A DNA stretch of 64,000 nt from NCBI GenBank assembly GCA_020638635.1, contig JACKIE010000001.1, positions 310,001 to 374,000 on the forward strand, given 5' to 3'. A program made the position numbers and the translations under genes. The notes beneath the pieces are model-generated. The model was not told the DNA's origin and searched no databases. It saw only the letters and a list, made by a program, of their open reading frames with translations. This stretch comes from Planctomycetota bacterium. GTDB taxonomy: Bacteria > Planctomycetota > UBA8742 > UBA2392. Below, piece after piece: positions 33,792 to 41,665 of this stretch (its first letter is position 1; each line of letters begins with the position of its first letter).

Positions 33792-34841
33792 TTACCCCCA
33801 CTTCGCCAGGTCCAATACGACCTTGCCGAACGCCTGGCGCGACTCTACGTACTCGTGCGCCTTTGCCACTTCCGCCACGGGGAACACCCGGTCCACCACC
33901 GGCTTCAGCTTCTTCTGGCACAGCAGCTTCCACACCGTGAGTTGGTCCGCCTTCGGGCCCATCGTGCTTCCAATGATGCTCACGCGCTTGAAGAACACCG
34001 CCCGCAGGTTCAGCGGCACCTCGCCGCCCGTGGTGCTGCCGCACATCACGATGCGCCCGCCCCACTTGATCGCCTTCATGTTGCCGGCGAACGTCTCCGG
34101 TCCGATGTGGTCGAAGATCACGTCCACTCCGCCGCGCCCCACGATCTTCTTGGTCTCTTCTACGAAGTCATGGGTGCGGTAGTTAACAGTGTAGTCGGCC
34201 CCGAGCGCCTTTGCTTTCACCAACTTTTCGTCACTTCCCGCGGTGGTAATGACCGTCGCACCCAGCAGCTTGGCGATCTGGATGCCCGCGCTGGTCACGC
34301 CGCTGCCGGCCGCGTGCATCAGCACCGTCTCGCCGGGCTGCAGCTCGGCCTTGCGCAGCATGGTGTAGGCGGTCAGGAACACCAGCGGGCAGGCCGCGGC
34401 GTCCGTGAAGCTCATCCAGTCCGGCATGGGCATCAGGTTTACGGCCGGCGCGTCCATGAACTCGGCGCAGCCGCCGTTGCGAGTTTCGCCGAAGATGCCG
34501 TAGTCGCGCGCGAGGTGGATCTTGCCGGACATGGCTTCTTCAGAGGTCGGTCTGGCGAAGCCGGGCATGACGGCCACGCGCTGGCCGAGCTCGACGTTGT
34601 CCACCAGCTCGCCTTTCTCGACCACCACGCCGGCGATGTCGGTGCCGAGGATCATGGGCAGGGGGAACTTGTGGCCGGGCACACCCTTGCGCACCCAGAG
34701 GTCGAGGTGGTTGATGCCGGAGGCGCGCACGCCGACCAGTACTTCATCGGCGCGGATTTTCGGGCGCGGGGCGGGCTCGATCAGCAGCTTGTCAATGCCG
34801 CCATGCTCGCGGACCAGCACGGCTTTCATGGTTTCAGTCAT
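33792..34841 (-). CDS. Zinc-type/quinone-type MDR oxidoreductase
   Basis: 349 aa. Medium-chain dehydrogenase: GroES-like half with ASGINHLDLWVRKGVPG and LGTDIAGVV, then a Rossmann half with LMHAAGSGVTSAGIQIAKLLGATVITTAGS. The structural-zinc Cys cluster of classical alcohol dehydrogenases is absent, pointing to the quinone-reductase or enoyl-reductase branch that uses NADPH. The substrate is unknown. Start at MTETMKAV or four codons later. Confidence 0.85.
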   Translation of the reverse strand: MTETMKAVLVREHGGIDKLLIEPAPRPKIRADEVLVGVRASGINHLDLWVRKGVPGHKFPLPMILGTDIAGVVVEKGELVDNVELGQRVAVMPGFARPTSEEAMSGKIHLARDYGIFGETRNGGCAEFMDAPAVNLMPMPDWMSFTDAAACPLVFLTAYTMLRKAELQPGETVLMHAAGSGVTSAGIQIAKLLGATVITTAGSDEKLVKAKALGADYTVNYRTHDFVEETKKIVGRGGVDVIFDHIGPETFAGNMKAIKWGGRIVMCGSTTGGEVPLNLRAVFFKRVSIIGSTMGPKADQLTVWKLLCQKKLKPVVDRVFPVAEVAKAHEYVESRQAFGKVVLDLAKWG

Positions 34842-34855
34842 GGCCGCGCATGTTG

Positions 34856-34943
34856 GTGAACAAGAGCCCGGAGCGCAAGCGACGGGTTGACGCGCATTTG
34901 GTTAACGGGCTCCCGGTCGCTTGCGCTCCCGGCTCCTGTTCAC
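34856..34943. repeat. Long inverted repeat between MDR gene and dxr
   Basis: 88 nt. The left arm 34856-34886 contains GAGCGCAAGCGAC, and the right arm 34912-34943 contains its complement GTCGCTTGCGCTC; ends are GTGAACA/TGTTCAC. About 30-nt arms with a few mismatches and a 25-nt loop. It fills the gap to the dxr stop codon. Confidence 0.85.
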
Positions 34944-36097
34944 AGCTTCGCGGCCTGCTCTCGGGCCCAGCGGTCGGCCTCGAGCACCTGCTCGAGGCTG
35001 GGCTGGGTGATGTTGCTGTGCTTGTCCACCACGCTGCGCACGGTTTTGTAGATGTCGAGGTAGGCGATCTGCTCATTCAGGAAACGCTCCACGGCCACCT
35101 CGTTGGCGGCGTTGAACACGGCGCCGAGCGTGCCGCCGGCCTCGGCCACGGCAAAGCCAAGCTCGAGGGCCGGGAACTTCTCGTAATCCACGGGCTCGAA
35201 GTTCAGTGTGCTCATGCGCTCCCAGGGCCAGGTGGGCACCGGCTGCGCGATGCGCTGCGGGTAGCTGAGCGCGAACTGGATGGGGATCTTCATGTCGGTC
35301 GGGCCAAGGTGCGCGATGATGCTGGCGTCCACGAACTCGACCATGCTGTGCACGACGCTCTGCGGGTGAATCACGGCGTCCAGCTTGCTGCGCGGCACGT
35401 CGAACAGCCAGCGCGCCTCGATCACTTCCAGCGCCTTGTTGAACAGGGTGCTGGAGTCAATCGTGATCTTGGGCCCCATCTCCCAGGTCGGGTGTTTTAA
35501 AGCCTGCTTGAGGGTGACCTTCTTCAGCTCGCTGAGCGGCGTGGTGCGGAAAGGGCCGCCTGAAGCCGTCAGTATGATGCGCTTGATCTCGTCGTGGTTC
35601 TCGCCGCGCAGGCACTGGAAGATCGCCGAGTGCTCGGAATCCACGGGCAGCAGCTCCGCGCCGGTCTGCTTGCAGATCGCGGTCAGTAGCGGCCCGGTCA
35701 TCACCAACGATTCCTTGTTGGCGAGCGCGATGCGCTTGCCGCGCCTGGCGGCCTCAAGCACCGCGGGCAGGCCGGCGGCGCCGGTCACGCTGGCGAGCAG
35801 CACGTCGTAGTCCAGCTCGCGGGCGAGGTCCACCATGTGCTGGTCGCCGTCGAGCAGCCACTCGGTCTTGGTGTCTAGCGCGTTGATCGCCGCGTGAGCG
35901 GCCTTCACGGCCTCGGCGTTGGTGAGCGCCGCGACCTGCGGTTGGAACTCGCGCACGGCCTCGATCAGCGCCTCGTGGCGACGGCCGGCGGCGACGCCGA
36001 CCAGTTCAAAGCGCGCGGCGTGCTTGCGCAGGACATCAAGGGTGCTGGCGCCGATGCTGCCGGAAGCGCCCAGAAGAAGGACTTTGGTTCGTGCCAT
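34940..36097 (-). CDS. dxr: 1-deoxy-D-xylulose 5-phosphate reductoisomerase
   Basis: Second step of the MEP isoprenoid pathway; NADPH and divalent metal dependent. 385 aa, normal length. NADPH-binding LLGASGSIGASTLDVLRKH, ALANKESLVMTG, the metal-binding VDSEHSAIFQCL, LTASGGPFR, and HPTWEMGPKITIDSSTLFNKALEVIEA. All expected active-site segments are present. Two hairpins lie upstream between it and the citrate synthase gene. Confidence 0.96.
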   Translation of the reverse strand: MARTKVLLLGASGSIGASTLDVLRKHAARFELVGVAAGRRHEALIEAVREFQPQVAALTNAEAVKAAHAAINALDTKTEWLLDGDQHMVDLARELDYDVLLASVTGAAGLPAVLEAARRGKRIALANKESLVMTGPLLTAICKQTGAELLPVDSEHSAIFQCLRGENHDEIKRIILTASGGPFRTTPLSELKKVTLKQALKHPTWEMGPKITIDSSTLFNKALEVIEARWLFDVPRSKLDAVIHPQSVVHSMVEFVDASIIAHLGPTDMKIPIQFALSYPQRIAQPVPTWPWERMSTLNFEPVDYEKFPALELGFAVAEAGGTLGAVFNAANEVAVERFLNEQIAYLDIYKTVRSVVDKHSNITQPSLEQVLEADRWAREQAAKL

Positions 36098-36119
36098 AAG
36101 GACAACCCTGACTCGACAG

Positions 36120-36143
36120 AGCCCGCCCTGTCAAGGGTGGGCT
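36120..36143. repeat. 24-nt REP-like hairpin
   Basis: Arm AGCCCGCCCT, loop GTCA, arm AGGGTGGGCT (one G-T pair), preceded by CAGA and followed by TTTG. Upstream of dxr. Same layout as 38922-38945. Confidence 0.55.
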
Positions 36144-36179
36144 TTGTATGCCGGAATGCACAGGTGGCGGGAAAACAGA

Positions 36180-36203
36180 AACCCCCGCGTTAACGCGGGG
36201 GCT
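36180..36203. repeat. 24-nt REP-like hairpin or terminator of citrate synthase
   Basis: Arm AACCCCCGCG, loop TTAA, arm CGCGGGGGCT, preceded by CAGA and followed by CTCTGGG, a flank also seen after the hairpin at 39512-39535. It lies 17 bases downstream of the citrate synthase stop. Confidence 0.55.
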
Positions 36204-36219
36204 CTGGGTGGTGGTGCTG

Positions 36220-37362
36220 CTAGCGTTCGGACATGGCCGGGAACTTGCGGTCGATTTCCCCGATGTAATGGGCACCCGGGCGGATCAGCTTGTTGTGGTT
36301 CTGCTGCTCGATCACGTGCGCGGCCCAGCCTGCCACGCGGCTGACGGCGAAGATGGGCGTGAAGATCTCGGGCGGCAGGCCCATCATGAAGTAGGTGCTG
36401 GCGCTATAGAAGTCCACGTTCGGGTAGAGCGGCTTCTCGCGCTTCTTCATGAGCTCTTCGATCTGTGTGCTCATCTCGTACCACTTGGTGGTGCCGCGCT
36501 CTTCGCCCGTCTTCTTGCTGTACTTCTTGAGCACGATCGCCCGCGGGTCCAGCACCTTGTAGACGCGGTGGCCGAAGCCCATCAGGCGGAACGACTTGTC
36601 CTGCAGCTTGTCGTTCAGCCAGCTTTCCACGCGCGCGGGCTCACCGATATCAAGCAGGGTCTTGATCACGCCCTCGTTGGCGCCGCCGTGCAGCGGGCCC
36701 TTCAGCGCGCCCACGGCGCCGGTCACGGCGCTGTACATGTCGGACAGCGTCGCGGCGATCACGCGGGCCGTGAAGGTGCTGGCGTTGAAGCCGTGCTCGG
36801 CGTGCAGCACGAGCGCGCAGTCCATGGTGCGGGCGGCGTCGGCGCCGGGGCGCTCGCCGTGCAGCATGTACAGGAAGTTCGAGGCGTGGTCGAGCTCCGG
36901 GTCCGGCGCGATCGGCTCGTGGCCGCGGCGCAGGCGGTAGTCGGCCGCCACGATTTCCGGGAACTGGGCGACCAGGCGGATGGCCTTCTGGTAGCGCCCT
37001 TCGTCGGTGTTGTCGTTGGGGCTGGGGTCGGTGAGCGCCAGGGTGCTGGCGGCGGTGCGCAGGATATCCATGGGGATGGAGGTCTTGGGCGCGCTCTTTA
37101 TCACGTCGCGCACGCCATAGGGCAGGCCCCGGGCCGCGACCAGGTCTTTCTTGATCTGCTTGAGCTCCGCTTCGTTGGGCAGCTTGCCCTTCAGCAGCAG
37201 GTAGACGACCTCTTCGTAGCTGCAATGCTCCGCCAGGTCCTCGATGCTGTAGCCGTAGTAGTAAAGCTTGCCGATGCCGCCGTCGATCTTGCAGATGCGC
37301 GTGTCGTCAATGACCACGCCCTGCAGGCCGTAAGCAATCTGCGGAGTCGCTTGTTCTGCCAT
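36220..37362 (-). CDS. gltA: Citrate synthase
   Basis: Condenses acetyl-CoA and oxaloacetate. 380 aa; the short type without the long N-terminal domain of the hexameric E. coli enzyme. Catalytic regions: LHAEHGFNASTFTARVIA (first His), GAVGALKGPLHGGANEGV, GFGHRVYKVLDPRA (second His), and NVDFYSASTYFMMGLPPE (Asp). Motifs are complete. The related 2-methylcitrate synthase cannot be excluded by eye. AAGGGA precedes the ATG. Confidence 0.93.
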   Translation of the reverse strand: MAEQATPQIAYGLQGVVIDDTRICKIDGGIGKLYYYGYSIEDLAEHCSYEEVVYLLLKGKLPNEAELKQIKKDLVAARGLPYGVRDVIKSAPKTSIPMDILRTAASTLALTDPSPNDNTDEGRYQKAIRLVAQFPEIVAADYRLRRGHEPIAPDPELDHASNFLYMLHGERPGADAARTMDCALVLHAEHGFNASTFTARVIAATLSDMYSAVTGAVGALKGPLHGGANEGVIKTLLDIGEPARVESWLNDKLQDKSFRLMGFGHRVYKVLDPRAIVLKKYSKKTGEERGTTKWYEMSTQIEELMKKREKPLYPNVDFYSASTYFMMGLPPEIFTPIFAVSRVAGWAAHVIEQQNHNKLIRPGAHYIGEIDRKFPAMSER

Positions 37363-37486
37363 GTCACAATCCCTTGAAATAGCCGCTTTGGCTCTCTTCC
37401 GGTCGCTGGTGCGGCGATTCTAACCGCGCCCCCCCCGGGCGCAAGCCGCGTCAAACCCGCCATCTGCGCGGCTTCTGCCCGGGTGC

Positions 37487-37515
37487 TTGTTACGGCCGCC
37501 GCAGCCCTGTACAAC
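37487..37515 (+). promoter_or_regulatory. Promoter of pyrH, leaderless spacing
   Basis: TTGTTA (37487-37492), 17-nt spacer, TACAAC (37510-37515), then seven bases to the ATG at 37523. Confidence 0.55.
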
Positions 37516-37522
37516 TCCTGCC

Positions 37523-38239
37523 ATGGGTGAGACCGGGTACAAGAGGCCGCTGCTGAAGCTTTCCGGCGAAGCATTCAGCCCCAAGGGCGGCATGGGCATC
37601 GACGGCGAGCAGATGTTGTCAATCGCCCGAACCATCAAGCATGTCGTGGAGCTTCCAGTCCAGCTGGCCGTCGTGGTCGGCGGCGGCAACTTCGTGCGCG
37701 GCGCGCAGCTGAACATACCGAGCATCGGCAAGGCCACGGCCGATTACATGGGCATGCTGGCCACGGTGATGAACGCCATCGCGCTGCAGGACACCTGCGA
37801 AAGCATCGGCCTGCAGACCCGCGTGCTGAGCAGCCTTGACGTGCCGCGCGTAGCCGAGAAGTGGGTGCGCCGCCGCGCCATCCGGCACATGGAAAAGGGC
37901 CGGGTGGTGATCATCGCCGCCGGCACCGGCAACCCGCACTTCACCACGGACACGGCGGCCGCCCAGCGCGCGATCGAGATCGGCTGCGACGTGATCATCA
38001 AGGCCACCAAGGTGGACGGCGTGTACGACAGCGACCCCAAGAAGAACGCCGGCGCCAAGCGCTTCACGCGCCTGACCTACCAGGAGGCGCTGGAGAAGAA
38101 CCTGCGCTTCATGGACCAGACCGCCATCGCCCTGTGCCGCGAGCACAAGATGCCCGTGATGGTCACCGACATGAACGTGCCCGGAAACATCGAGCGCGCC
38201 ATCCGCGGCGAAGACGTCGGCACGGTGATCGAGGCCTAG
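37523..38239 (+). CDS. pyrH: UMP kinase
   Basis: Phosphorylates UMP to UDP; hexameric bacterial type. 238 aa. KLSGEAFSPKGGMGID, VVGGGNFVRG, DYMGMLATVMNAIALQ, ATKVDGVYDSDPKKN and the C-terminal FMDQTAIALCREHKMPV are diagnostic. The chosen ATG leaves only a seven-base leader after the -10 box; an ATG-less upstream extension is rejected because it covers the promoter. It is followed by frr, the usual pyrH-frr order. Confidence 0.95.
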   Translation: MGETGYKRPLLKLSGEAFSPKGGMGIDGEQMLSIARTIKHVVELPVQLAVVVGGGNFVRGAQLNIPSIGKATADYMGMLATVMNAIALQDTCESIGLQTRVLSSLDVPRVAEKWVRRRAIRHMEKGRVVIIAAGTGNPHFTTDTAAAQRAIEIGCDVIIKATKVDGVYDSDPKKNAGAKRFTRLTYQEALEKNLRFMDQTAIALCREHKMPVMVTDMNVPGNIERAIRGEDVGTVIEA

Positions 38240-38327
38240 AGCGCCGGTTTTCGCGCCCGGCGGTCCGATGCCGGTTTACCCCCCGGGTTGAAAACCTATA
38301 ACAGGGACCGGGTTACAGGAGCCGACC

Positions 38328-38894
38328 ATGACGCGCGATTACGAAACGATCATGCTGGAAACCGAAGAGGCCATGGAGAAGGTGTTTGAGCACCTGCGCC
38401 ACGAGTTCCTGGGCATCAGCGCCGGCAAGGCCAGCCCGGCCATGGTCGAGAACATCAAGTTCGACTACTACGGATCGCCCACGCCGCTGAAACAGGCCGC
38501 CACCATCAACACGCCGGACGCCACCACCATCACGCTGAAGCCCTTCGACCAGAGCCAGACCAAGAACATCAGCAAGGCGATCATGGAGGCGAACATCGGA
38601 CTGACGCCCAGCGACGACGGCAAGGTGATCATCTGCCGCATTCCGCCCATGACACAGGAGAACCGCGAGCGCCTCGCCAAGCAGCTCAAGGACATGGCGG
38701 AGAAAACGAAGGTCGGTATTCGCAACGCGCGCCACGAGGCCATCAAGCACGGCGATGCCAGCTTGAAAGACAGCATCCTCACTGAGGACGACCACCGCGG
38801 CCTGAAGGATGAAGTCCAGAAACTCACGGACAAGTTCAACAAGTCGATCGAGGAACTGCTCGACAAGAAGACCGCCGACGTAATGAAGGTGTAG
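38328..38894 (+). CDS. frr: Ribosome recycling factor
   Basis: Splits post-termination ribosomes together with EF-G. 188 aa, normal length. ALEKVFEHLRHEF-type first helix (actual MEKVFEHLRHEFLGI), GKASPAMVENIKFDYYG, MEANIGLTPSDDGKVI, PPMTQENRERLAKQLK, and a C-terminal helix KFNKSIEELLDKKTADVMKV. CAGGAG precedes the ATG. The 88-bp gap to pyrH holds a possible TATAAC box, so frr may have its own promoter. Confidence 0.95.
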   Translation: MTRDYETIMLETEEAMEKVFEHLRHEFLGISAGKASPAMVENIKFDYYGSPTPLKQAATINTPDATTITLKPFDQSQTKNISKAIMEANIGLTPSDDGKVIICRIPPMTQENRERLAKQLKDMAEKTKVGIRNARHEAIKHGDASLKDSILTEDDHRGLKDEVQKLTDKFNKSIEELLDKKTADVMKV

Positions 38895-38921
38895 CGCGTC
38901 CAGAAAGAACCCAACCATCAG

Positions 38922-38945
38922 AGCCCATCGTGTAAACGATGGGCT
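38922..38945. repeat. REP-like hairpin left of the transposase
   Basis: Perfect 10-bp stem: arm AGCCCATCGT, loop GTAA, arm ACGATGGGCT, preceded by CAG. It is the near-exact inverted counterpart of the hairpin at 39512-39535, with 26 identical bases including flank when one is reversed. It also follows frr and may terminate it. Confidence 0.8.
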
Positions 38946-38972
38946 TCTGCGTACGGCCTACAGCCCGCCAGC

Positions 38973-39494
38973 ATGCCCTCAATGCCACGTCGGATACCAT
39001 TCGCCTACTTCATCACCTTCACGTCCTATGGCACCTGGTTGCATGGCGACATCCGCACCTGGGTTGACCGGGAACACAACGAGTTCGGCACGGAACGAAT
39101 GACTCACAACCCGCTGCTCCATGCGATCCGGAGGCGCGGCCTTAAGCACCCCGCGGTGACGCTGTCCGCACCTATGATTCATGCAGTGCTGCAAGCCATC
39201 CGCGAGGTGTGCGACCATCGCGGCTGGACGCTGGTGCGAGTGAACGTACGGACCAACCATGTACACACACTGGTACAAGCCAACGCAGAGGCCGAAAAGC
39301 TGCTCGGTGATTTCAAGCGCTACACCACTCGCCGACTGCGAGTCGAAGAACTGATCGAACCCGACAGGCCAGTCTGGACCGATGGTGGCAGCACCATCTA
39401 CGTATGGGATCGCGAGTCATTCAACCGCATCGACCGCTACATCCGCTACGGACAAGGTGAGAACCTGGGCGGACTTGCCGGCCATGACGCCTGA
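38973..39494 (+). CDS. REP-associated tyrosine transposase (Y1/IS200-like)
   Basis: 173 aa, within the usual size of RAYT/Y1 nucleases. It has the N-terminal strand FITFTSYGTWLHGD, the HUH metal site in TNHVHTLVQA (about 95-103), a helix FKRYTTRRLR and the catalytic tyrosine region YIRYGQG (about 158-164). These enzymes nick single-stranded DNA at REP hairpins. Here the gene sits between two inverted copies of one hairpin, the typical REPtron arrangement. No Shine-Dalgarno is visible. It seems intact. Confidence 0.88.
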   Translation: MPSMPRRIPFAYFITFTSYGTWLHGDIRTWVDREHNEFGTERMTHNPLLHAIRRRGLKHPAVTLSAPMIHAVLQAIREVCDHRGWTLVRVNVRTNHVHTLVQANAEAEKLLGDFKRYTTRRLRVEELIEPDRPVWTDGGSTIYVWDRESFNRIDRYIRYGQGENLGGLAGHDA

Positions 39495-39511
39495 AGATTG
39501 CGGTGCGCGGT

Positions 39512-39535
39512 GGCCCATCGTTTACACGATGGGCT
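39512..39535. repeat. REP-like hairpin right of the transposase
   Basis: Arm GGCCCATCGT, loop TTAC, arm ACGATGGGCT, followed by CTGGGG. On the minus strand this reads CAGAGCCCATCG and on, the same as the left copy including the CAGA prefix, so the two are in inverted orientation around the gene. Confidence 0.8.
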
Positions 39536-39568
39536 CTGGGGAGACTCGGTTTTCAAAGAGCGGCCCTG

Positions 39569-39958
39569 CTACCCGGTCTGGGCCACTGGGGCTGCTTCCT
39601 CCTGTTCCGGCTGCTGGAACTTGCGCAGCAGTTCGTCGATGCGCTCGAGCTCTTCTCCCACCAAGTCGTCCAGCAGCCCCTCGACCTGCCCTTCGGGCGC
39701 AGCCTCCTGTTCCGATTCTTCCTCCGCGTAGCGCACCAGCAGCTCGCCGGCGCGCAGGGCCTGGCCGTAGCTGACCCGCGGCTTTTCGGCGCCGCTCGCC
39801 AGGTCTTCGTTGGCGGCGTCCACCATGGCCTCCAGCAGCTTCATCACCTTGGCCTTGGCGTTTGAGCGCCGGCCCGGCTCGGGCCGGCTCGCCGGAACTC
39901 GTGTCGGGCCGGGCCTCAGCATCCGCCGCATGCGTTTCTGTCGCGATTTCTTTCCCAT
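39569..39958 (-). CDS. Small charged helical protein, function unknown
   Basis: 129 aa. A very basic N-terminus (MGKKSRQKRMRRMLRPG) is followed by an alpha-helical middle (KAKVMKLLEAMVDAANEDL, YGQALRAGELLVRYAEEE) and an acidic C-terminus (VEGLLDDLVGEELERIDELL). The two-pole charge pattern could suit nucleic-acid contact plus protein contact. I do not recognise a family. GAGGTG precedes the ATG. It is convergent with the transposase. Confidence 0.55.
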   Translation of the reverse strand: MGKKSRQKRMRRMLRPGPTRVPASRPEPGRRSNAKAKVMKLLEAMVDAANEDLASGAEKPRVSYGQALRAGELLVRYAEEESEQEAAPEGQVEGLLDDLVGEELERIDELLRKFQQPEQEEAAPVAQTG

Positions 39959-40143
39959 CTTTCACCTCGTTGGTTGGCACTTCCCCAAGCCTAACCAGCC
40001 GTGCGACACGATTTGCCTTTCACGCATGCGCCGTCGCCCCCGAAAGCCCTTGGCGAAGCCATTCACGGGCCGACAAAAAAATTTTCAGACCGGTGCGGCG
40101 CTACCCCGCAGTTACTACAATCACGCCCCGGAAAGGAGTTCTC

Positions 40144-41619
40144 ATGCGTTGTCTGCTGCTCGCCGCCGCCTTGCTGCTGGCGCCCGCCTTGCTTGCCGAT
40201 GATTCAGGCCTGGTCGCTCCGGCCGCCACGGAGTCCGACCTCGGCTCCTCGGGCCTGCGCTTCACCACCTCGGACGAAAGCTTCGAGTTCACCATGATCA
40301 CGGCCGTGCAGTTCCGGTACACCTGGCACGACACGCGCGGAGAAGGCGCCAACGGCGACAACGGGCGCGACTTCCACAACTTCCGCTTCTATGGCGCGCG
40401 CAGCTTCTTCCACGGGCATGTCTTCAACCGCAGCTTCCAGTACCGGCTGTGGCTGGTCTGGAGCTGGCCCGGCACCGTGCGCATCGAGGACGCGTATTTC
40501 CGCTGGGCGCCCGAGGAGTACTTCAACGTCACCGTCGGCCAGATGCGCGTGCCCGCCACCTGGGAGTACCTGGTTGACCACGAGCGTACCGCCCTGCCCG
40601 ACCGCGCCATCGCCGACGCCGCCTTCAGCCAGGGCTGGGGCAAGGGCATCGAGATCTCCGGCCGCCTGGGCCTGTACGACACGGAGTTCGACCAGGGCCT
40701 GCTGACCTGGGCCGTGGGCCTGTTCAACGGCGCGCTGGCCAGCGTTGACGGCGCCCAGGGCCGCGGCACCATCGCCGCCGACGGTGTGCACGTGACGGAC
40801 CAGCAAGCCACCGAGCAGCTCGAGGGCGGCTTCCGCAACAGCGACTGGAAAGTGAACCCCGAGGTGTTCGGCCAGATCGTGGACGCGCAGATGATGGTGG
40901 CCGCGCGCCTCGAGTTCCACCCCATGGGCGAGGTGTTCAAGCACATGGTGGACATCGGTGCGCTGGACGACACGGCCGCGTGGTTCTTCATGGTGGGCCT
41001 TGCGGTGAACTGGATGAGCGCGCGGGTGGACGGCTACACCACGTTCCTGGACGCGATCTACCACAACAGCAACGCGGCGGCCTCGCTGGCGCCACCGGCC
41101 AGCGGGCGCAAGCGTGTTGACGCGTCAATCTTCCACGCGACCGTGGACGGGCACTACCGCTGGATCGGCCTGAGCGTGAACTGGGCGTTGCACTATCGCA
41201 CGGTCAGCTTCAACGCGACTGGGCGGCTGAACGACTTCGACCTCGAGGACGACCCCTACGTGGTGAAGGGCACCCACGACTTCGGCGCGACGATTGACGT
41301 CGGCTACTTCGTGCTGCCGGACCAGCTGGTGCTCAGCACCCGCTTCAGCTACGTGGATTTCGACGAGTTCAAGTCGCGCGAGATCGGCACCAGCAATCCC
41401 ATCGACGGCGACGCCTTCGGGGCGGACAGCTACGAGTACGGCGGCGGGCTGTGCTGGTTCATCCACGGCGACAACCTGAAGCTGCAGGCCGACTACAGGT
41501 ACGTCGCCCAGCAACTGCCCCACGGCAATTCACGCAGCGGCGCCACAGCCGGCACAGTAAGGGTAAGCGACTGGCGAGTGTTCCACGAAATCCGCCTGCA
41601 ATTGCAGTGGATGTTCTGA
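40144..41619 (+). CDS. Phosphate-selective-porin-like outer membrane protein
   Basis: 491 aa. Signal peptide MRCLLLAAALLLAPALLA, then alternating amphipathic strands typical of an OprO/OprP-type beta-barrel. It has FEFTMITAVQFRYTW, FRFYGARSFFHGHVF, RIEDAYFRWAPEEYFNVTVGQMRVP, GKGIEISGRLG, and it ends in an aromatic, LQLQWMF, the usual outer-membrane insertion signal. AAAGGAG lies close to the ATG, and TACAAT at 40116-40121 is a possible -10. It probably forms an anion or nutrient channel. Confidence 0.82.
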   Translation: MRCLLLAAALLLAPALLADDSGLVAPAATESDLGSSGLRFTTSDESFEFTMITAVQFRYTWHDTRGEGANGDNGRDFHNFRFYGARSFFHGHVFNRSFQYRLWLVWSWPGTVRIEDAYFRWAPEEYFNVTVGQMRVPATWEYLVDHERTALPDRAIADAAFSQGWGKGIEISGRLGLYDTEFDQGLLTWAVGLFNGALASVDGAQGRGTIAADGVHVTDQQATEQLEGGFRNSDWKVNPEVFGQIVDAQMMVAARLEFHPMGEVFKHMVDIGALDDTAAWFFMVGLAVNWMSARVDGYTTFLDAIYHNSNAAASLAPPASGRKRVDASIFHATVDGHYRWIGLSVNWALHYRTVSFNATGRLNDFDLEDDPYVVKGTHDFGATIDVGYFVLPDQLVLSTRFSYVDFDEFKSREIGTSNPIDGDAFGADSYEYGGGLCWFIHGDNLKLQADYRYVAQQLPHGNSRSGATAGTVRVSDWRVFHEIRLQLQWMF

Positions 41620-41665
41620 GCAACCCGCCAGGCCCGCCGGCATGGGTTCGTGCGCATGGTGTGCG

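Noticed and set aside
33414..34859. 481-codon plus-strand open frame opposite the MDR reductase
   Set aside because: No motif, biased composition; the minus strand encodes a clear MDR protein and a small gene.
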